From: Mycobacterium sp. KBS0706
GTDB taxonomy: Bacteria > Pseudomonadota > Alphaproteobacteria > DSM-16000 > Inquilinaceae
Direction of reading: 5' to 3'
NCBI RefSeq assembly: GCF_005938675.2
Contig: NZ_VCCH02000077.1
Location: 1 to 39,679 of the forward strand
Length of the DNA: 39,679 bases
Numbering within the stretch: position 1 is the stretch's first letter; each line of letters starts with the position of its first letter. The notes beneath the pieces are model-generated. The model was not told where the DNA came from, did no database searches, and was given only the letters and a program-made list of their open reading frames with translations. Below, piece after piece: positions 16,675-25,081 of the stretch. Position numbers and translations under genes: made by a program.

Positions 16675-16762
16675 CGGCCGACGCCCCCTCTCTCCGACCC
16701 TCTTGCCTCATGCGGGAGGCGAGGCAGGGGGGTGGTGGGGAAGGCCGTGCCCTGCCGCCGGC
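16675..16762 (-). other. Intercistronic gap between dipeptidase and permease
   Basis: An 88-bp gap within the minus-strand operon. A small imperfect hairpin (GCCTC-N6-GAGGC at about 16706-16721) is present; no promoter or terminator signal is convincing. Confidence 0.3.
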
Positions 16763-17794
16763 TCACCGCCAGATCTCGCCAGCGAGGCGCAGGAAGTTGC
16801 CGCCCAGGACACCGCGGACGACCTCCTCGGGATGGCCGCGGCGGAGCAGGATATCGGTGAGCTCAACGAGCTGGGACGGCGCGGCGTAGTTGGTCTTGAC
16901 GCCGGCATAGCCCCGGTCGGGCGGCCAGAAGTCGGGATTGGCCTCGATCACGGTGTCGATGCCCGGGGCATCCACGGGGAAGGCGTAGTCGAGGCCGAGT
17001 CCGACATGTCGCGGCCCGGCGAGGTCCAGGAGATAGTCGACGTGGTCCGCCAGCCGCTCGGACCGGACGTCATTCTCGCCCAGGAACAGCCCGAGGCCAA
17101 CGACGCCGACAATGCCGCCGGTGGCGGCACAGGCCTTGATCTGATCGTCGCGGATATTGCGCTCGTGATCGCAAAGCGCCCGCGGATTGGAATGCGAGAA
17201 GATCACAGGGCGGCCGGAATACTCCATCGCCTCCATGCTGGTGCGATGGCTGCAATGGGTGACGTCCACGAACATGCCGAGGCGGTTCATCTCGTCGATC
17301 ACGGCGCGACCGAAATCGGTCAGGCCGACATTCTCGTCGTGGCAGCCGCCGCCGGTAAGGTTGTTGCGGTTATAAGCGAACAGCATCTGCCGGACGCCGA
17401 GCCGGTGATAGAACTCGACCATCTCGATCCGGCCGTCGAGGGCATTCATGCCCTCGATGTCGAAGGTCACGGCCATCTTGTGGTCCGCCCTGGCCCGTTG
17501 GACCTCGGCGGCCGTCCCGACCAGGGCGAAATCGTCCGGGTGCGCCAGGATCCAATGCCGGAAGGCGGCGAGGGTCTTGACCGTGCGTTCCCATGGCAGA
17601 AGATCGAAGCCGACATCGATCGACAGATAGTCGACGCCCGCGTCGCGCCACAGCCTGAGGTTCTCCAGATCGGCGGCCGGGTCGGGCATGAAGCCGGAGT
17701 GGGTGTCCCAGACCAGGGCGTCGTCGTAGAGCGCGCGGGCCCGCGCGCCAACGGTCGACGCTGCCGTCCCCACCCTTTCGCCGCGGTCCGCCAT
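16763..17794 (-). CDS. M19 membrane-dipeptidase-family hydrolase (renal dipeptidase-like)
   Basis: 343-residue TIM-barrel metallohydrolase of family M19, which cleaves dipeptides including D-amino-acid forms. The metal-site Glu (DIEGMNAL), His (VDVTHCS), His (FSHSNPRAL) and Asp (VGLGLDYAF) are all visible. The N-terminal HxD ligand pair of the family reads DTHSGF, so His32 is kept but the second ligand Asp is Gly34. This may mark a subfamily with altered metal loading or substrate. AAGGAG lies 7 bp before ATG 17794 (a GTG one codon earlier is too close). First gene of the transporter operon, so imported peptides are presumably cleaved by it in the cytoplasm; no signal peptide is seen. Confidence 0.88.
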   Translation of the reverse strand: MADRGERVGTAASTVGARARALYDDALVWDTHSGFMPDPAADLENLRLWRDAGVDYLSIDVGFDLLPWERTVKTLAAFRHWILAHPDDFALVGTAAEVQRARADHKMAVTFDIEGMNALDGRIEMVEFYHRLGVRQMLFAYNRNNLTGGGCHDENVGLTDFGRAVIDEMNRLGMFVDVTHCSHRTSMEAMEYSGRPVIFSHSNPRALCDHERNIRDDQIKACAATGGIVGVVGLGLFLGENDVRSERLADHVDYLLDLAGPRHVGLGLDYAFPVDAPGIDTVIEANPDFWPPDRGYAGVKTNYAAPSQLVELTDILLRRGHPEEVVRGVLGGNFLRLAGEIWR

Positions 17795-17826
17795 CACGAC
17801 TCTCCTTCGTCATGCCCCGTCAGGCA

Positions 17827-17845
17827 CAAACACGACTGTACGGTA
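17827..17845 (-). promoter_or_regulatory. 19-bp element shared with the binding-protein promoter (copy 2)
   Basis: Read on the minus strand, TACCGTACAGTCGTGTTTG ends 32 bp before the dipeptidase ATG. Sixteen of 19 positions match the copy at 11173-11191. A possible promoter is formed by TTGTCT, 16 bp, TACAGT, where TACAGT lies inside the element. It suggests that the dipeptidase operon has its own promoter separate from the CocE gene upstream. Confidence 0.55.
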
Positions 17846-17891
17846 TGTTGAGGTGCAGACAACCCTATCGACCGCTCGATCTTCGGCGGCT

Positions 17892-19952
17892 TTACACCAG
17901 GTCGCGGGGAATGGTGGTCGTCCACGCCCGGCTGCACACCAGATTGTCGTCCTCATAGGCTTCGAGCGCGGCATCCAGCAGGAACTCGGTCGGAGTCGAG
18001 CGCAGAACCGTCCGCGTCTCGGTCCGGATCCGCCAGGCGCCACGTCCCATGCGCAGGGTATAGGATTTGGTGATCACGGCGGAGTTGGGGTCGGTCTCGC
18101 CGATCCGATGCTCTGATCGCTTGATTGCCTCATGCTCCAGCCCATGCGCGTCGAGCCGTTCGACGCCGGCATCCTCGACCGTGGTCATCACCGTCTCTCC
18201 GGTCGCGTGGTCGCGGGTCCAGTGCACGGTGGTCGTGCCTTCGCGCAGCACGGTCTTCCGCTGCGGCGGGGCGATCTGAGCCGGCGGGAAGTCGGGCAGC
18301 GCCGCGTCTTCGGCCCGCGGCGGGCGAACCGGCAGCAACAGGCTGCTCGTGCCGGACTGCAGGGTCAGGGTGAACGCTTCGGGCGACGGCCAGGCTATCG
18401 GCCAGTAGCTGGTCGAGATCGCGACCCGGATGCGGTGGCCGGCCGGGAAACGGTGGGCGATGTCGTTGAGCTTGACGGCGACACGATAGCAGCGGCCGGG
18501 CTCGAGCGGTGCCGGCGCCTCGTCGCTGTCGCGATGGGTGAGGTTCAGGAGGCCGTAGGTGACGCGCAGCGACCGGCCGTCGGGCGCGACGTCGTTCAGG
18601 CGTACCGCCACCAGAGCGACCGGCTTGTCCGCCGCGACCTCCAGCTCGACCACCGGCGCGCCGAGGATCTCGACCGGGGCGGCCAGAGGGGCGGTGTCGA
18701 AGACCAGGGATTTGCCGTCGTCCTCGCGCTGATCGCTGGGGAAATCGGCGCCGACACCGTAGGGGCACCAGCGGCCGGAGCCGAGACCGGCGTGCTGCGG
18801 CGACCGGATGGTCAGGGTGGTTGGGAGGCCCGGTTCGCGGTCGAGACCGCCGGCATTCAGCGCCCAGCGTTCGGCTTCGATCCGTGGACTGGGCCAGGAG
18901 GCTTCGGCCACCCAGCGGCCGGGCCGATCCTCGTAATGCGGCTGGGGGTCGACCCAATCCTCCATCCAGGCCCTGAGCATCGGCTCGTCCATGATGCCGG
19001 TTTCCCGGCGCTTGAGCCATTGATCCCACCAGCGAAGGCATTCCTGCAGGAAGCCGATCCGCGGCCCGGGCTTGGCGAAATGCGGGTATTTGTGCGCCCA
19101 GGGCCCGATCAGCCCCTTGCGCGGCACCGACAGTCCGGCGAGCAGGCGCGGGATGGCGTTGGAATAGCCGTCGCCCCAGCCGCCGACGGCATAGACCGGG
19201 CAGGTGATGGCGCCGAAATCCTCGCACACCGAACCGTGCTTCCAATAGGCGTCACGGCGCTGGTGCCGGGTCCAGATGTCGACCAGGAGCGGCTCCTGCT
19301 CCAACCGTTCCAGCCACATGGCCCGCCAGGCGTCGCCGACCAGCGCCGGGTCGGGCGGATTGGTCATGATCCCGAACATGGTCGAGGCCCAGCCGATGTT
19401 GTCGTTCAGCAGGCATCCGCCCATGTAATGGACGTCGTCGGCATAGCGATCGTCGGTCGAGCACAGGGTGATGACGGCCTTCAACTGCGGCGGCCGGCGG
19501 GCCGCGACCTGCAGCCCGTTGAAGCCGCCCCAGGAAATGCCGATCATCCCGACAGCCCCGGTGCACCAGGGCTGCGCCGCAATCCAGGCCAGCACTTCCA
19601 GCGCGTCGTCCTGCTCTTGCTTGAGATACTCGTCCTCCAGCACGCCGTCGGACTCGCCGCTGCCGCGCATATCGACCCGGACACAGGCATAGCCGTGGCC
19701 GGCGACATAGGGATGGGTCAGGGTGTCCCGCTCCGACGTGCCTTCGCGCTTGCGATAGGGCAGGTACTCCAGGATCGCCGGCACCGGATCGGCCTCGGCA
19801 TCCTCCGGCAGCCAGATTCGTGCCGCAAGCCGGCAGCGGTCGGACAAGGTGATGAAAACATTCTCGATCTCACGGACCGAGCGAGGAAAGTGAGCCACGA
19901 TATCCAAGATCAGGGCCTCCACTGCGCCATTCGTTGTCCCGGGCGGGATCAT
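17892..19952 (-). CDS. CocE/NonD-family hydrolase (X-Pro dipeptidyl-peptidase S15-like)
   Basis: 686-residue alpha/beta hydrolase with a C-terminal jelly-roll (PepX_C) domain; relatives cleave esters, amides or X-Pro peptides. The nucleophile Ser140 lies in GISWGG, the oxyanion Tyr64 in EYLPYRKR, and DMRGSGES is the usual strand-turn. WRVEAxWP-like WVAEASWPSPRIEAERWALN marks entry to the C-terminal domain. ATG 19952 is the first Met fitting the homologous start; a longer frame would overlap the upstream oxygenase gene. It lies 38 bp downstream of the Rieske gene and probably shares its transcript. The substrate is unknown; an ester or amide imported by the adjacent system is plausible. No signal peptide is seen. 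Confidence 0.87.
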   Translation of the reverse strand: MIPPGTTNGAVEALILDIVAHFPRSVREIENVFITLSDRCRLAARIWLPEDAEADPVPAILEYLPYRKREGTSERDTLTHPYVAGHGYACVRVDMRGSGESDGVLEDEYLKQEQDDALEVLAWIAAQPWCTGAVGMIGISWGGFNGLQVAARRPPQLKAVITLCSTDDRYADDVHYMGGCLLNDNIGWASTMFGIMTNPPDPALVGDAWRAMWLERLEQEPLLVDIWTRHQRRDAYWKHGSVCEDFGAITCPVYAVGGWGDGYSNAIPRLLAGLSVPRKGLIGPWAHKYPHFAKPGPRIGFLQECLRWWDQWLKRRETGIMDEPMLRAWMEDWVDPQPHYEDRPGRWVAEASWPSPRIEAERWALNAGGLDREPGLPTTLTIRSPQHAGLGSGRWCPYGVGADFPSDQREDDGKSLVFDTAPLAAPVEILGAPVVELEVAADKPVALVAVRLNDVAPDGRSLRVTYGLLNLTHRDSDEAPAPLEPGRCYRVAVKLNDIAHRFPAGHRIRVAISTSYWPIAWPSPEAFTLTLQSGTSSLLLPVRPPRAEDAALPDFPPAQIAPPQRKTVLREGTTTVHWTRDHATGETVMTTVEDAGVERLDAHGLEHEAIKRSEHRIGETDPNSAVITKSYTLRMGRGAWRIRTETRTVLRSTPTEFLLDAALEAYEDDNLVCSRAWTTTIPRDLV

Positions 19953-19990
19953 GCTCCGCCCTGATCGGCCATTCGGCGCACATCCTGAAC

Positions 19991-21343
19991 TCAGGCGCCC
20001 GCCGAGGATACAGGCGCGGTGGTGCAGGCCGCCTTGGGTGAGGCGAAAAGCTGTGCCGGCGCGCTCCATTGCCGCTTCGTGCCGGAGCTTTCGCCGGTCA
20101 ACAGCGTACGCATCTCCGAGAGATAAGTCGCGACGAAGAAAGCGGTCTGCGATTCCAGCGGCGTATACGGGCCGGGGCGGTAGGCGCGCGAGGCGATGCC
20201 GTCGGCATTATCCTCGACGATCTTCTTGTCCTGCACGGTCGTGACGTCCCACATCCAGGCGATTTTTTCGGCGTCGATCTCGCTATCGGCGTCCTTGTCG
20301 ACCAGCCAGGTCAGGATGACGTCGGTCGCGTTCACATCGCGCGGGATCATCTGGACCATGCACAGATAGTCGTTGGGAGCGCTGAGGAAGCAGAGCCGGC
20401 CGATGCGGAACCCGGTCTCGCCCCCGTCATACGCGGTTCGTCCGCCCATCAGCCGCGAGACCGGCTGTCCGTCGTCCGAGAGCGTCTTGCGCCCCGAGCC
20501 GATCGGCTTGCGGTGCATGGCGTAGGGCACCCGGTCGAGGCCGCCCGCTTCCCAGGCCCCTTTGTGGAACTCGGCATCGCCGATGATGCTATGCCAAGCC
20601 TCGATCTCCTTCTGCCATTCGGTCGCCTTGTTGGCGTCGCGCATGGCGGTGACTTTCACGTGGCCGTTGACGCGGAAGTATTCAGGATGTGCCGGCCGGC
20701 AGTGGTAGCATTCGAAGAAATTCTCAAGCACCAGCTTCCAGTTGGCTTTGGTCGGATAGCTCTTGCGCAAGACGATGCGGGCCTGGTCGACCCCGTGCTC
20801 GCGCAGCCCCTGCGAAAGACCTCTGGCGAGCGGGTCCATGTCCGGCAGGGCCAAAGCATCGAGCCCGCACATCACAAGGCCGCCAACGGAGCGGGTCGGT
20901 ACCTTGTGCAGGCCGAGCGCCTCGGGGTCGGCGTCCTCGGGCAGATCCCGTTGCGTCTGGAGTTCTCCGGTCAGGCCGAACGACCAGGCATGATAGGGGC
21001 ACACGAGCAGACGGCCGCGGCCATCTTTCGTGCACAGCCGCGACCCGCGGTGGGTGCAGACGTTGTAATACGCCGAGATATCGGCCTCGCCGTCACCGTG
21101 GCGGACGACGATGATCTCCTCGTCGAACAGCTGCCGCACGATGTAGCGACCCTTTTCCGGCACCTCGCTGAGGTGGGCGACGATCACCCATTGGCGCGGA
21201 AACCACAGCTCGCGCTCGAGCGCGAAGATATCCGGGTTGCGATAGAAGGCCTGTTCGAGAGACCAGTCGGCCCGTTGCCGGTCGATCAATGCGACGACAT
21301 CGTTGCGGATGGCTGCGAACCCATTCTGTCCCACGGCGTTCAC
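19991..21343 (-). CDS. Rieske non-heme iron oxygenase, alpha subunit-like
   Basis: About 450 residues. Rieske [2Fe-2S] ligands are Cys96, His98, Cys115 and His118 (CTHRG and CPYHAW). The mononuclear iron site has His214 and His219 in ENFFECYHCRPAHPEY, the form found in choline, glycine-betaine and related N-demethylating oxygenases (GbcA-like) and in some aromatic-ring oxygenases. The third iron ligand (Asp) cannot be fixed by eye. No reductase or ferredoxin partner is encoded nearby. The start is uncertain: GTG 21343 is chosen because homology begins soon after it, but GTG 21334 and an ATG further upstream are alternatives, and ribosome binding sites are weak. Divergent from a LysR gene that probably controls it. 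Confidence 0.85.
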   Translation of the reverse strand: MNAVGQNGFAAIRNDVVALIDRQRADWSLEQAFYRNPDIFALERELWFPRQWVIVAHLSEVPEKGRYIVRQLFDEEIIVVRHGDGEADISAYYNVCTHRGSRLCTKDGRGRLLVCPYHAWSFGLTGELQTQRDLPEDADPEALGLHKVPTRSVGGLVMCGLDALALPDMDPLARGLSQGLREHGVDQARIVLRKSYPTKANWKLVLENFFECYHCRPAHPEYFRVNGHVKVTAMRDANKATEWQKEIEAWHSIIGDAEFHKGAWEAGGLDRVPYAMHRKPIGSGRKTLSDDGQPVSRLMGGRTAYDGGETGFRIGRLCFLSAPNDYLCMVQMIPRDVNATDVILTWLVDKDADSEIDAEKIAWMWDVTTVQDKKIVEDNADGIASRAYRPGPYTPLESQTAFFVATYLSEMRTLLTGESSGTKRQWSAPAQLFASPKAACTTAPVSSAGA

Positions 21344-21402
21344 CGCTACTCTAGCGTTGGCGGGATGACCCTTGGTTGCCAGCGTCCAACGAGTTGAGGC
21401 CC

Positions 21403-21428
21403 ATCGCAACTATGGTTATGGCAGCGAT
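21403..21428. promoter_or_regulatory. Candidate LysR-type operator between divergent genes
   Basis: ATCGC-N16-GCGAT is a perfect 5-bp inverted repeat centred in the region shared by the Rieske and LysR genes. A second, looser pair (CGTTGG at 21355, CCAACG at 21386) lies on the oxygenase side. Position fits a LysR autoregulatory site, but the symmetry is short. Confidence 0.3.
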
Positions 21429-21470
21429 ACATATCGAAAAGGCATGCTCGCGGAGTTGGGTGGAGGGGTT

Positions 21471-22364
21471 GTGAGGACACTCAAGGCCTCCCTTCCTCTG
21501 CTGAATGCCATGGTGGCCTTCGAAGCGGCTGCGCGCTGCGCCAGCCTGACGCTTGCCGCCGATGAACTCGCTGTCGCGCAGTCGGCCGTCAGCCGGCACA
21601 TCGCCAATCTCGAAACCCATCTCTCGATCAGCCTGTTCGAGCGCAAGGGCAACCGGGTCCTTCTCACCGAGGCCGGAGGCATCCTGGCTGACGCGATCCG
21701 CGAGGGTCTCGGCACAATCCGCGATGCGGTAAACCTGCTGCAAGCCCCGGAGCGCGAGACGCTGATCATCGGCAGCGGCTACGACCTTGTCCAGGCTTGG
21801 CTCATGCCACGCTTCGAGCTGGTGACGTCGCAGGTCAAGGACGGTCGCGTGATGCTGCTCACCACCTCCGATCCGAAGGCGCTGAGCGAGCCGGAGGTGG
21901 CAATCTCCATCCGCTTCGGCAAGCCGGAGGACTGGCCCGGCTTCATCGCCGAGAAGCTGTTTGACGGCGAATGGTTTCCGGTCTGCTCGCCGGCGTTGCT
22001 GAAACGGTACCCGGCACTTGGTCGCGAAGACCCTTCGGCTTTTCTCGACGTGCCGCTCCTGCATCTCGCGGCCCCGCCGGGCGCCGTCGACACCTGGAAT
22101 GCCTGGATCGGCACCGATCGCGAGCTGGCCGGTCCGACCTTCACAAGCTACCTGCCGATGCTGCACGAGGCCATCGCCGGCCGGGGGGCCGCGCTCGCCT
22201 GGATGGGCTTCGTGGAGGAACAGTTGCGGCTTGGTCAGCTCGTGCGGCTGCCTGGCGCTTCACGCCGGCACGGGGGCGCGTTCCACATCCTGACCCGGCG
22301 CAGGACGAGCGCCACCGTGCAGTCCGTCGTCAAAGCGTTGCGCGAAAGCGCAATGACTGGCTGA
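21471..22364 (+). CDS. LysR-family regulator (GcvA-like)
   Basis: 297-residue regulator with an N-terminal helix-turn-helix at about 5-65 (LPLLNAMVAFEAAARCASLT then LAADELAVAQSAVSRHIANL, LFERKGNRVLLTEAG) and a substrate-binding domain to the C-terminus. The GTG at 21471 is chosen because GGAGGGG lies four bases before it and the product then has standard family length; ATG 21444 or 21372 would add unmatched residues. Divergent from the Rieske oxygenase, which it probably activates together with the CocE gene. Confidence 0.88.
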   Translation: MRTLKASLPLLNAMVAFEAAARCASLTLAADELAVAQSAVSRHIANLETHLSISLFERKGNRVLLTEAGGILADAIREGLGTIRDAVNLLQAPERETLIIGSGYDLVQAWLMPRFELVTSQVKDGRVMLLTTSDPKALSEPEVAISIRFGKPEDWPGFIAEKLFDGEWFPVCSPALLKRYPALGREDPSAFLDVPLLHLAAPPGAVDTWNAWIGTDRELAGPTFTSYLPMLHEAIAGRGAALAWMGFVEEQLRLGQLVRLPGASRRHGGAFHILTRRRTSATVQSVVKALRESAMTG

Positions 22365-22428
22365 ACGGGGCTTCACAACGGCACCGTCCACTCCGGTCAG
22401 AGGCGTCCTGGGGTGAAAGATCGCCTGG

Positions 22429-23391
22429 TCATCTGCCGCAGTGACGGCAAATATCTCCGCTGGGCACCCCGGGAACTACATCAAGGGCATTGGGCCCAAT
22501 CCCGGCGAGCCGGGCGGCGACGGCTGTCTTCAGGCGCTCGACGACGCTCTCCACGATATGGCCTCGTGGGGCCCGCGGCGGCGTGATCGCCAGATAGTCT
22601 ACGGCGATCTCCGGCTCGAATGGGCGGACGGCGATGCCGTCGCCGAAATTGAGGGCGGTGATCTGATCGACGATACCGATCCCGACCCGCTTCGACGCCA
22701 GAACGCAGCAGTTCCACAGCGAGGTCTCGATCGGGGAGCTCAGGCTCGTCCCGTCGCGGCGGGCGATCTGCTCGACGCTCGCGCGCAGCGGCGTCTTGCG
22801 GCCCGGAAGAATCGTGCGGCACCCGACCAGGTCCTTCACCGTCACGGCCTCCGCCTGAGCCAGGCGATGGCCGGGCGGCAGGGCGGCCACGACCCTTGCC
22901 GTGGCCAGCAGGTCGAATGAAGGTCCCTTGTGGTCGGCCCGGCCGAACACGAATCCGACATCATACTGGTGGCTGGCGATCATGTCGGTGATGTGGTTGG
23001 TGCTCTCCGTGTCGAACACCAGCGAGACGTCGGGCAGGTCGGCGACCAGCGCCGGGATGATCTCATTTGCGCAGAGCGGCGACAGGGTGGGGATCGAGCC
23101 GATCCGCACGACGCCGCCCTTGGCGGTCCTGATGTCGCCCGCGATGCGGCCGATTTGGTCGAGCCCGAGATACAGGCGCTCGACCTCGCGATAGAGCTTG
23201 ACCGCCTCGTCGCGTGGCGACAGGCGGCTGCCTTCCCGTTCGAACAGCTTCAGCTTCACCGCGAATTCGAAGTCGCGGATCAGGCGGCTGACGGCCGGCT
23301 GGGTGACGTTCATCAGCTCGGCGGCGGCGGTGATCCCGCCGGCCAGCATCACGTTGCGGAAAGCCTCCACCTGCCGGGGATTGATGCGCAT
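22429..23391 (-). CDS. LysR-family regulator (OccR/NocR-like)
   Basis: 320-residue LysR protein. The helix-turn-helix is at about 3-62 (NPRQVEAFRNVMLAGGITAA then AELMNVTQPAVSRLIRDFEF) and the effector domain runs from about 92. The MRINPRQVEAFR start and TQPAVSRLIRDFE wording are typical of the OccR/NocR branch, whose members often sense opines or amino-acid derivatives. It faces away from the binding-protein/DapA/nucleoside-hydrolase operon across a 118-bp gap containing a clear LysR box, so it is that operon's likely activator. The C-terminal 20 residues (VVPGVPSGDICRHCGR end) extend past the usual domain. Confidence 0.9.
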   Translation of the reverse strand: MRINPRQVEAFRNVMLAGGITAAAELMNVTQPAVSRLIRDFEFAVKLKLFEREGSRLSPRDEAVKLYREVERLYLGLDQIGRIAGDIRTAKGGVVRIGSIPTLSPLCANEIIPALVADLPDVSLVFDTESTNHITDMIASHQYDVGFVFGRADHKGPSFDLLATARVVAALPPGHRLAQAEAVTVKDLVGCRTILPGRKTPLRASVEQIARRDGTSLSSPIETSLWNCCVLASKRVGIGIVDQITALNFGDGIAVRPFEPEIAVDYLAITPPRAPRGHIVESVVERLKTAVAARLAGIGPNALDVVPGVPSGDICRHCGR

Positions 23392-23408
23392 GGGCGGCCA
23401 TCTCCGAG

Positions 23409-23425
23409 CATAACATTCTCTTATG
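23409..23425. promoter_or_regulatory. LysR box ATAA-N7-TTAT
   Basis: CATAA-N7-TTATG is a perfect inverted repeat fitting the T-N11-A rule for LysR regulators, and has the ATAA-N7-TTAT form associated with OccR-type proteins (family knowledge). It lies 18 bp from the regulator start and about 85 bp from the divergent binding-protein start, a standard autoregulatory/activating position. Confidence 0.7.
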
Positions 23426-23509
23426 AAAGAAACACCAGATGCGATTTTTCTTCAATCACCCGGGTCGCTAGCCTTGTGGAAAGACAAGCAGGAAGGGGAG
23501 CCGCTCGGG

Positions 23510-25060
23510 ATGAAGATGTCCGCACTGGCGATGGTCGCCGCGGCGATGCTGGCGATGACGCCGGCCGCCGGCGCCGCCGAGCTCAAGGTCGGGCTGGCCG
23601 CGTCCACCACCTCGATGGACCCGCAGTTCTATGTCGGCGGTCCGAACAGCGCCATGGCGCGCAACATCTTCGACGGCCTGGTCAACCAGGACGACAAGCA
23701 GCAGGTCCAGCCCGCCTTGGCCCTGTCCTGGACGGTGATCGACGACCGGAGCTGGGAGTTCAAGCTGCGGCCCGGCGTCAAGTTCCACGACGGCAGCGAC
23801 TTCACCGCGGATGATGTGATCGCCAGCATCAGGCGCGTCGCGCTGGCCTCGCAGAACAGCCCGAGCTCATTCGCCGCCTATGTCAGCGACATCGCCGAGG
23901 TCACGGCGGTCGATCCGCTGACGGTCCGGATCACGACCAAGGTGCCGACGCCGCTGCTGCCCAACAATCTCAGCCGCATCGCCATGATGCCGGCCGAGCT
24001 GGCCGACACGCCGACGCCGGAGCTGAACGCCGGCCGCGGCGTCATCGGTACCGGCCCGTTCAAATTCGCGTCCTGGGCGCCCGACGACAACGTCGTGCTG
24101 GAGCGGTTCGACGGCTACTGGGGCGACAAGGCTGCATGGGACAAGGTCACGTTCCGCGTCTTCAAGAACAGCAGCGCCCGGGTGGCGGCGATCCTCTCGG
24201 GCGATGTCGACCTGATCGAGAGCATCCCGACGGCCGATGCCCGCAACCTCGCGGCCTCGGACAAGCTGACCGTGGTCTCGGTGCCCGGCAACCGCATCAT
24301 GTATCTGCATATGGACCAGGGGCGCGACGTCTCGCCCTTCGCCGCCGGCCCGGACGGCAAGAACCCGCTGCGGAAGGTGGCGGTGCGCCAGGCCATGTCG
24401 CTGGCGATCAACCGCCAGGCGCTGGTCGACCGCCTGATGGACGGGCAGGGACTGCCAGCAGGGCAATTGGTGCCAGAAGGCTATTTCGGTCACGCCCCCG
24501 ACCTGCCGGCCCCGGCCTATGATCCGGCGCAGGCGAAGAAACTGCTGGCCGAGGCCGGCTATCCCGACGGCTTCGCCCTGACCTTCCACGCCAGCAACGA
24601 CCGCTACCCGAACGACTCCAAGCTGGCCCAGGCGATCGGGCAGATGCTGAGCCGGGTCGGCATCAAGACCGAGGTCGTCACCATGCCCGGCAGCGTCTAC
24701 TTCACCCGCGCCTCGGCCCAGGAGTTCAGCCTGATCATGGGTGGGGCGGCGATCGAGACCGGCGAAGCGTCCGGCGTGCTCGGTCCGCTGCTGGAGACTT
24801 TCGGCCCCAAGGCCGGGCAGGGCAACCGCGGGCGCTACTCCAACCCCGAATTCGACAAGGCGCTGATCGAGGCCCGGGCGACGCTGGATGACGGCAAGCG
24901 CCAGACGCTGCTGCAGACGGCGATGGATATCGCGATGAAGGATGAGGGCGTCATTCCGATCTTCTTCCTGGCCAACAGCTGGGCGCTGAAGAAAGGGCTG
25001 ACCTACCAGGGCCGGTCCGACGGCTACACGCTGCCCAATTATGTCCGCCAGGGAAACTGA
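23510..25060 (+). CDS. Peptide-type ABC substrate-binding protein (family 5)
   Basis: Predicted periplasmic binding protein of 516 residues. Sec signal peptide MKMSALAMVAAAMLAM with a likely cut after AAGA near residue 24; the mature part begins AELKVGLAASTTSMDPQF. The SBP family 5 hallmark FKLRPGVKFHDGSDFTADDV is at about 84-103. ATG 23510 is preceded by GGAAGGGGAG. An upstream ATG at 23423 was rejected because it lies inside the LysR box and adds residues ahead of the signal peptide. It leads the operon that continues with the DapA-like lyase, nucleoside hydrolases, permeases and fused ATPases. Confidence 0.92.
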   Translation: MKMSALAMVAAAMLAMTPAAGAAELKVGLAASTTSMDPQFYVGGPNSAMARNIFDGLVNQDDKQQVQPALALSWTVIDDRSWEFKLRPGVKFHDGSDFTADDVIASIRRVALASQNSPSSFAAYVSDIAEVTAVDPLTVRITTKVPTPLLPNNLSRIAMMPAELADTPTPELNAGRGVIGTGPFKFASWAPDDNVVLERFDGYWGDKAAWDKVTFRVFKNSSARVAAILSGDVDLIESIPTADARNLAASDKLTVVSVPGNRIMYLHMDQGRDVSPFAAGPDGKNPLRKVAVRQAMSLAINRQALVDRLMDGQGLPAGQLVPEGYFGHAPDLPAPAYDPAQAKKLLAEAGYPDGFALTFHASNDRYPNDSKLAQAIGQMLSRVGIKTEVVTMPGSVYFTRASAQEFSLIMGGAAIETGEASGVLGPLLETFGPKAGQGNRGRYSNPEFDKALIEARATLDDGKRQTLLQTAMDIAMKDEGVIPIFFLANSWALKKGLTYQGRSDGYTLPNYVRQGN

Positions 25061-25081
25061 TCAGGACGCGAGGGCCCCAGG

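Noticed and set aside
18132..19964. 610-codon open frame on the plus strand
   Set aside because: Antisense to the CocE-type gene, whose active-site motifs are clear; no recognisable domain in the shadow.
22365..22428. Terminator between the two convergent LysR genes
   Set aside because: Only a 4-bp stem (ACCG/CGGT) was found, too weak to call.
23423..23509. ATG 23423 as start of the Block D binding protein
   Set aside because: It lies inside the LysR box and would put 29 unrelated residues before a complete signal peptide.
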